Source: Mucidula mucida
Lineage: Eukaryota; Basidiomycota; Agaricomycetes; Agaricales; Physalacriaceae
DNA length: 64,000 bases
Direction: 5' to 3'
Assembly: GCA_015501055.1 (NCBI GenBank)
Contig: JADNYV010000003.1
Location: forward strand, 496,001 to 560,000
Positions 58,575-64,000 of the stretch are shown here, piece by piece. The notes beneath the pieces are model-generated. The model had not been told where the DNA came from. It made no database searches and saw only the letters and a list, made by a program, of their open reading frames with translations. How positions within the stretch are numbered: the stretch's first letter is position 1; each line of letters begins with the position of its first letter. The translations under genes were made by a program, and so were the position numbers.

Positions 58575-60071
58575 CTACACATCTAACTTCCAGGAAAATA
58601 CAGTCTCCGCTTCCTTCAATCTTCTACAAACCGCAATGACCTTCTCATCGTCAAAATTGGCAACAGAAAACCGCACCCACTTCTGCGTGCCTTCCTCGTC
58701 CTCATCACAGAAAAAGCCGCCCGGCAAGCAAATCACGCCCAGTTCTACGGCCAACCTCTTCGCAACTTCCACCGACGTCCTCCCTTGAAATGGATGTCGC
58801 ACAAACGCGTAATACCCTCCCGCAGTCTCCGCCGGTGTACCCGTCTTCCACTCCTTAGGCAGATGTTGCCTGAACACCACATGACGATGCTGCAGTTGCC
58901 CCGCCATATCTCTGATCGACGTGCGAAGCGAGGGCAGCAGAGGCGCAAGGGCTATCTGCGGCACGCGAGGTGCACAGATCTGTAAACAATCTAAAACGGT
59001 CTTGATATGTGTTAACATGGACGGTGACGCCACGAGAGCCCCCAGCCGATGACCAGGTATCCTGTATGACTTGGAGAAAGAGTATAACTGAACGAGATGT
59101 GACCGCCATTCGTTAGTGGGATGAAATATGTCGTGTGGAGGGCCCGATGTGATGAAATCGCGGTAGGTTTCGTCTATGATGAGGGCTATGCCCGCTTCTT
59201 TGGCGAGATTTGAGAATTGGGCGAGAAGGGAGGGGGAGTATATCGCGCCCGTCTATTGCAGTGAGAAACTGGCTTCACACAGACTGGATACGCGCAACTT
59301 ACAGGATTGTTGGGTGTGACGAGCGCGATGGCCTTGGTCTTGGAGGTTATCAGCGCTTTGCACTTTTGCGGTGACGGCAGAAACGCCTCTTCCGCAGTAG
59401 TCTCCAGAGGCACTGGCTTGACTCCAAGTAACGTGAGCGTCATTCTGTCGGTGACATTCTGAGGAGCCGCACAGAAGTATAACGCTAGAGAACGTACTGA
59501 TGATTGAAATACCTGGATCAACCATTGAAAAGCGCGTCTAGATGATGCGAGATAGCTCACCAAGGAACAGGCAGGATGATTTCATCGCCATGATCTGCAA
59601 GGGCCATAACTGCAGCGACAAAGGCCATATTACAACCGGCTGTAATGGCCACGTCGTCTGGTGTGATATCGACTGTGTTTGGATCATCGCTGCTGTAAAA
59701 CTCTCTCATCTCCGTAACCAAAGATTCTCTCAGAGACAGCTCTCCTTCTGCCGGACAGTATCCCCATGCTCCTACAGACGTCGCGTCCGTGATCGCTTTC
59801 TGTAATTCCAGTTCTGGTGGATTTCGAGGGACACCTTGAGACATGTCCAGCAGCGGTCTTTCGAGCGTCGCCTTGTAAGCAGTTGCCCATTGGTACGCCT
59901 GTGGAATGCTGCAACACAGGCCAGGATTTGAACTTTGGATATGCACCTATGGTATTGAACATACGGAGGGGGGATCGTTGCAAGAATGCCCTTGGATGGA
60001 CGAAGCATCGTCAAAGTAGAGAAACAGCGTCGGCCCAAAAGATTACACAGCCACATGAAAGTGCAGTTCAA
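58575..60071 (-). CDS. PLP-dependent aminotransferase, class I/II
   Basis: This is a fold-type I aminotransferase of about 410 residues. Visible motifs: LLDMSQGVPRNPPELELQKA, the glycine-rich AITAGCNMAFVAAVMALADH, the hinge DEIILPVPWYFNHQM, VTPNNPTGAIYSPSLLAQFS, IIDETYRDFITSG and the PLP-lysine site YSFSKSYRIPGHRLGALVAS. The C-terminal Arg of the carboxylate site is in WVRFSVANFDDEK. The pattern is closest to aspartate/kynurenine-type enzymes; the substrate is not decidable. Two starts are possible. ATG 60008 gives MLRPSKGILATIPP. ATG 60071 adds MNCTFMWLCNLLGRRCFSTL, which looks like a mitochondrial presequence with a cleavage-like RCFS. It ends ETVFSWKLDV. Confidence 0.88.
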
Positions 60072-60406
60072 GCTTCTGATCTTAAAGATAGCTCGGCCGA
60101 AAGAGTGTTCAGGTCATTTCCATTCGTGTCGAAGAGATGCAGTCGTAAGTAAAATACAAACAGGTGAGAAAAGTCACTAGAGAAGATGAACGATCGATTC
60201 GATGCAAATGCAGAATAAATGGATGAGAGTGGAATGCAATTGGATGGGATGGATGGTGATGGCAGAGCAATACATACAGATAGGATGGTGGCAACAACAC
60301 GGCCAATAATAAGTAGATAGAGAAAGAACACAACACTTTTGCACCAATGTGTATCACCAGTCATTGGTGGTTTTTGCAATTTCCGAAGTCGGCAAACCAG
60401 AAAGAA
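60072..60406. other. Intergenic region, no gene seen
   Basis: About 335 bp lies between the aminotransferase start and the stop of the next minus-strand gene. There is an A/T-rich segment with GGATGG repeats (60218-60258). It should hold the aminotransferase promoter. Confidence 0.35.
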
Positions 60407-62573
60407 TCAGGGAATTGGGGAGCTGCCTCCAGCTCCGCCAAAGTTGCGCTGCGAGGATCCCGCTCGCCCGCTCTTTCCATTAGCATAGTGCGCATGATGG
60501 TGATGCCAGACTTTGCCTACGCTCTTGCCTTTGCCTTTCCCATGTAATATGGGCGCGCCAGCCGATCTTTTCATCGATTTCCTCTCTTTTCGTGTTTCCT
60601 TTCGTGTTTTCTTGGCCGGCTCCTCTTCGGGCATACCAAGTTTATTTTGCCAAAGCATGGCAGCGAGAGGGCTGCTCTTCATGACGCCACCGTACTCGCT
60701 CTCCGAGGTGTGTTCGAAATCTTTCCTACGGAATGCGCCAACAGATACGACGTCCCAACGAGTCAGATTACGCATCTGCTCTAATGTAGTGGGTGTGGTT
60801 GCAGAGTGTTCTGAGGAGGAGCTGCCACCGTCGAGGAAGGCACTATCAAGCACATCGTCAAGTTCGATGGGTCCGGCAAGGACTGGACGGTCGGGTTCGG
60901 GAGATGTAATGAGGGTAGTAGGAGGCGAAGGCGATGATACCCGTGGAAGCAAAAATTGTGGCGGTGCCCCAATCTACGAAAAAAAGATTAATTAATTTCG
61001 GTTATGAAAAAGAATGCAAAGCTCGTACCGTGAAGCGACGTGACCGTGTTCGGCGAGGATGAGGTGAAGGGATATCTTTACAGTCGGCGTTGACGACGAT
61101 TGTCTTGGTCTCCTCCTGTTCGGTAAGCTGAAATGCGCCTTGCCTTGGGCCACCCAATGGTTTGTGACCATCGTCTTCATCCATCTCTTCTGATGGTTGA
61201 CGTTCTACAATCATGGCCCGTCGCATTGTCGACATGGGATTGATGGAGGAAAGTGCGGTGGCAAATGGAAGGCTGAAGAGTTGCATGGCTTTCTCGTTGG
61301 GCAAATCATCAGCACCAACTAGATCTTCGTCGGTAGTGTCGCCGCCAATCTCGTCCTCGTCGTCCGCTTCCATGCCCCATTCGTCCATCTCCGCGTCCAC
61401 GTCTTCACTAGTTGATGTGCTGGTTTCAACAATGAATTGCATCGCACGAGCATCAAACTCTGCGTCCAGGGAGCCTTGTCCATGGCCATCGGTAAGTCCG
61501 TTAGTGAAAACAACTTGTCCATCCCAACCCTCGGTGACTTGGAAAGGAAGATCCTGCACATGACCAAGTCGGGAGAGGGCTTCGCCAAGGACCTCGGGAT
61601 CTAGAATATGGTGTTCGAATTCGACTTCGTCATCAGAAGAGGTGGAGGAAGAGGAAGAAGTGTCGGTTAGATGAGCAAAGAATAGATCGGCATCGAGACT
61701 GGACTCCTCGTCGTCTGACCAACCAGTGACCATGCCTGTGCATCCCGGCCGAGTGTCTGTTTCCTCCTCTTCCTCCTCTACATCTGCATCGTCTTCTTCT
61801 TCTGCTTCATCATCATCCTCCTCGTCATCCTCGTCCTCGTCTTCGTCGGCAGTACTATCGTCCATATCGACATCACTGGGATCCCCAACGCTCGTTTTAC
61901 GCGGACGAATGACCCAATTGTCACGCCGCTTGTTTGGTGGGTTGTTATTAGAACCCAGCAGTTCCCGACGAACTCTTGCACGCTCCTCTGCGAGAATAAA
62001 GTTTTCTTCTTCGGCTTCGATGGATGAGTCTGTATCGAAACCGCCAGACCCAGAATCTGAATCCGAAGATGATGCAGACGACAAGGCCGAGGCAGAGACG
62101 AAAGTCGGGAAATGTGCAGATCGCGTGTCGTCAGCAGCATCGATGTCGCTGAATTCTGATTCTGAGGACGAACTGATGGAGACTGCACGCTTACGCTTGT
62201 TGGATGCGGCAGGGAATGGCTTTCTTGTGATTTTTGGTGGAGGCTTACGTCGCACAGGCTGGGCCTTGTATGGCCGAGCAGCGGTAAGCGATTTGGGAGG
62301 CCTACCTCGTCGACGAGGAGCGGCTGGGAGGTTTCCGACGTGCACGACGGCGGACGTCGTCGGGGTCTGCTTCAGACGCATCGGAGGGAGGCGTATTTTG
62401 AGGATAGCCGCGGGTTTCTTGGGAGATGGATTGGACGTGCACGTGCACTCGCCATCGCAGACAGGACATATATCGTCGTCGTCGTCCTCGGGGACGGCGT
62501 TTACGGTATTGGGGTGAGGAGGCGACATTGGGAGAGTCTGAGATTGCTGTGGGGAAAGGACTATCAAGGACAA
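60407..62573 (-). CDS. Acidic AT-hook orphan protein with a CxxC cluster
   Basis: About 690 residues in two exons, with an intron near 60973-61028 joining SRRFT to IGAPPQF. The N-terminus has an acidic run and a small cysteine cluster (EDDDDDICPVCDGECTC), then an AT-hook-like APRRRGRPPKSL and more basic patches (RRKPPPKITRKPFP). A long Asp/Glu tract follows (TADEDEDEDDEEDDDEAEEE). A better-structured segment is HHILDPEVLGEALSRLGHVQ with FQVTEGWDGQVVFTNG. The C-terminal exon contains TLEQMRNLTRWDVVSVGAFR and a Lys/Arg-rich stretch, ending in Gly/Ser/His-rich sequence. The features fit a chromatin or transcription-linked protein; no family is recognised. The start may be 62573 or the in-frame ATG at 62528 (MSPPHPN). 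Confidence 0.75.
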
Positions 62574-63360
62574 GTGAGCAGAATGTCACAGGTAAAGACG
62601 GAAAAACGTAAAAAGATGCATGGAGACACAGAGATAATCGATCGTGCGGTCAGACTGCTGCCGCAAAAGGGTAAACATACAGGCTGGCTGTTTGCCGTAC
62701 CACCGCCTGCTCGTCGTCTTCGCCAGCGTCGGCGAGACCTGTCCAGACAACCCTGGCTGTCGCGCGTGTGACTGCTTCGGGACCGAGCAACTTACATGGA
62801 ATACTGTGTTTGGACATCGTTGAGGACGATTAAACATGGAGAAGCAAAGGGATCCAGCGTAGAGAAGGGCGAGGAGGGCGCCTGCGAATGTGTCCGACTG
62901 GTGATGGTAGTCGGAAAGAAACTTGTCCCACTTTTGGACGCCATCAACCAATTTTGCGCCCGATTGACAGTCCCTAAAAGGCAACTTGCCCAAATTGGAC
63001 CGCGTGTTTCGTTCCACAGCAAAACTGTGACAAGTCGCGTCTGGTGGCACGTACCGTTGTCTGGTGCTCGCTTGTGCTCTGCCCCTTCTCCAAGGTTTCT
63101 CCGTATCTTGCCATTTTAAAACACTTTGCCGCCACTCCGAGTACTACTCCCGCTCGCTTCGTAAAAATGCCATGCTCTCTGCCAACCTGCGCGGTCACCT
63201 GTCTCGTCCAATCTCCTTTTGCCCCGCTAGGTCTAGCCTATCCTGTAACCGCAACTCGGACTAAGCTTCCGTATCCCACGTTACGAGGCGCTAAGCTCTT
63301 TGCTATAAAATCCTGCATGTCACGCATCTTTCTCTCCAGCGCGTTGCCTCTCTATCCCTC
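62574..63360. other. Divergent intergenic region
   Basis: About 790 bp lies between the divergent acidic orphan gene and the small plus-strand gene. Several overlapping open frames on both strands exist but none is convincing. The right end is pyrimidine-rich and carries a TATA box. Confidence 0.4.
63304..63310 (+). promoter_or_regulatory. TATA box upstream of the small plus-strand gene
   Basis: TATAAAA lies about 50 bp upstream of the ATG at 63361 and is followed by a CT-rich leader. This is good core-promoter spacing for a short 5' leader and supports the reality of the small gene. Confidence 0.5.
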
Positions 63361-63648
63361 ATGTCGACCAACCACGTTCTCCAGTCATTTGACCCATTGG
63401 CTACTCATCCCTTCACGCGGTACTGCACTCCGCCCAACACACCTACTCGCCAACAATCGATGTCGCCTGCCACGACCTCCCCCGCAGCTCATCATCATGT
63501 GTCATCGCACACCAAACCAGCTGCATCGTCTCCTCTCCCGCCTCGCTCAATATTCGTTCCATATATGAGGCAGTCGCCAGAGCCTCCAGAGCTCGAGCAG
63601 ATTCTCAAGAAGAAGGACACCAGCCTTCCCTCGTCTCTCAAGAACTAA
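63361..63648 (+). CDS. Small Pro/Ser/Thr-rich protein of 95 residues, unknown function
   Basis: The frame starts MSTNHVLQSFDPLATHPFTR and ends LKKKDTSLPSSLKN. It is Pro/Ser/Thr/His-rich and probably disordered, with a basic C-terminal segment after PEPPELEQILKK. A TATA box and CT-rich leader precede it. Downstream there is a good intron-like pair (GAG|GTATGT at about 63664-63671 and an acceptor TTGCAG near 63711), so the 3' untranslated region may be spliced. No family is recognised. Confidence 0.5.
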   Translation: MSTNHVLQSFDPLATHPFTRYCTPPNTPTRQQSMSPATTSPAAHHHVSSHTKPAASSPLPPRSIFVPYMRQSPEPPELEQILKKKDTSLPSSLKN

Positions 63649-64000
63649 CGATACCCTAGCTCGAGGTATGTTTTCGACCATCGGCGGAGCTTATGCTGAA
63701 TATATTGCAGCCTGCGGTCTCTGAACGCGGCTCCCGCTTCTCACATCATAACAGAGGCGTAAAGTACATAGTCTGTTCTCATCACCCATTTGTTTTCCCT
63801 CAGGGCAATCGCTTGACGTTCAGTTCCGACATGTCTCCTCTGGAAGGATAGGTGAAAGTGAAGTGCAGTGCGAAGAACGTTCAATGGTTTCTTGGGATAA
63901 TCATACACGCCTCAGGACGCCCGTATTCCGTTATTCCCCACTTCTCCCCATACACCTAGGTCTCGTGCCATTTTTTTGTGTTCCATGGCGAGATTCGAGC
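63649..64000. other. Right edge of the window, no gene seen
   Basis: About 350 bp likely contains the 3' untranslated region of the small gene, with a possible intron at about 63667-63711. No further open frame is supported. Confidence 0.35.

Noticed and set aside
61726..62517. 263-codon Ser-rich open frame on plus
   Set aside because: It is the mirror of the Asp/Glu-rich tracts of the minus-strand acidic protein (GAC/GAA runs read as TCC/TCT/TCG serines). It has no independent features.

Overview
The window reads as nuclear DNA of a filamentous basidiomycete, most likely an agaricomycete. Genes sit on both strands and are packed tightly. They are cut by many short introns of about 45 to 75 nt with GTRNGY-type donors. 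The proteins recognised are eukaryotic housekeeping proteins with fungal architecture, such as a PX-PH-RhoGAP Bem3 type, a Vrg4 GDP-mannose carrier, an Ecl1-like factor, a Mis13 kinetochore protein and a fungal lanosterol synthase. Gene models were built by hand from frame, splice signals and family knowledge, so exon edges are predictions. Coordinates run from start codon to stop codon and include introns.

Layout. 0-8 kb: an iron-sulfur type L-serine deaminase (minus), divergent from a Bem3-like RhoGAP (plus). 8-13 kb: a Shr3-type permease chaperone, an Ecl1-like zinc protein and spliceosomal Sm-B. 13-15 kb: no confident gene. 15-29 kb: pyruvate carboxylase, GDP-mannose transporter and an MFS carrier (all minus), a PQ-loop membrane protein (plus) and lanosterol synthase ERG7 (minus). 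28.8-36 kb: a U1A/U2B''-like RNA-binding protein, kinetochore MIS13 and RVB2/reptin (minus), then the polyadenylation factor MPE1/RBBP6 (plus). 36-41 kb: a secreted pectate lyase and condensin subunit BRN1/CAP-H (minus). 42-48.6 kb: ribosomal protein L30, farnesyltransferase beta subunit and a tandem pair of alanine-glyoxylate aminotransferases (plus). 48.8-55 kb: an orphan protein, TAN1 (tRNA acetylation), an LRR-like orphan and an aldo-keto reductase. 55-58.5 kb: an orphan gene, then a pair of about 230-bp inverted repeats around a gene fragment. 58.5-64 kb: a class I aminotransferase, an acidic AT-hook orphan and a small proline-rich gene.

No obvious novel defence, mobile or biosynthetic system was found. 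Serine deaminase, pyruvate carboxylase and the two alanine-glyoxylate aminotransferases all touch pyruvate, but they are interspersed with unrelated genes and I do not read them as a cluster. The most interesting signals are these: two apparent single-base deletions in conserved genes (serine deaminase and ERG7); GT/GC donor switches at matching introns of the tandem aminotransferases; an intron placed directly after the biotinyl-lysine codon of pyruvate carboxylase; start-codon-only first exons in Sm-B and RVB2; a 37-bp gap between the divergent RVB2 and MPE1 start codons; and the inverted-repeat structure at 57-58 kb.
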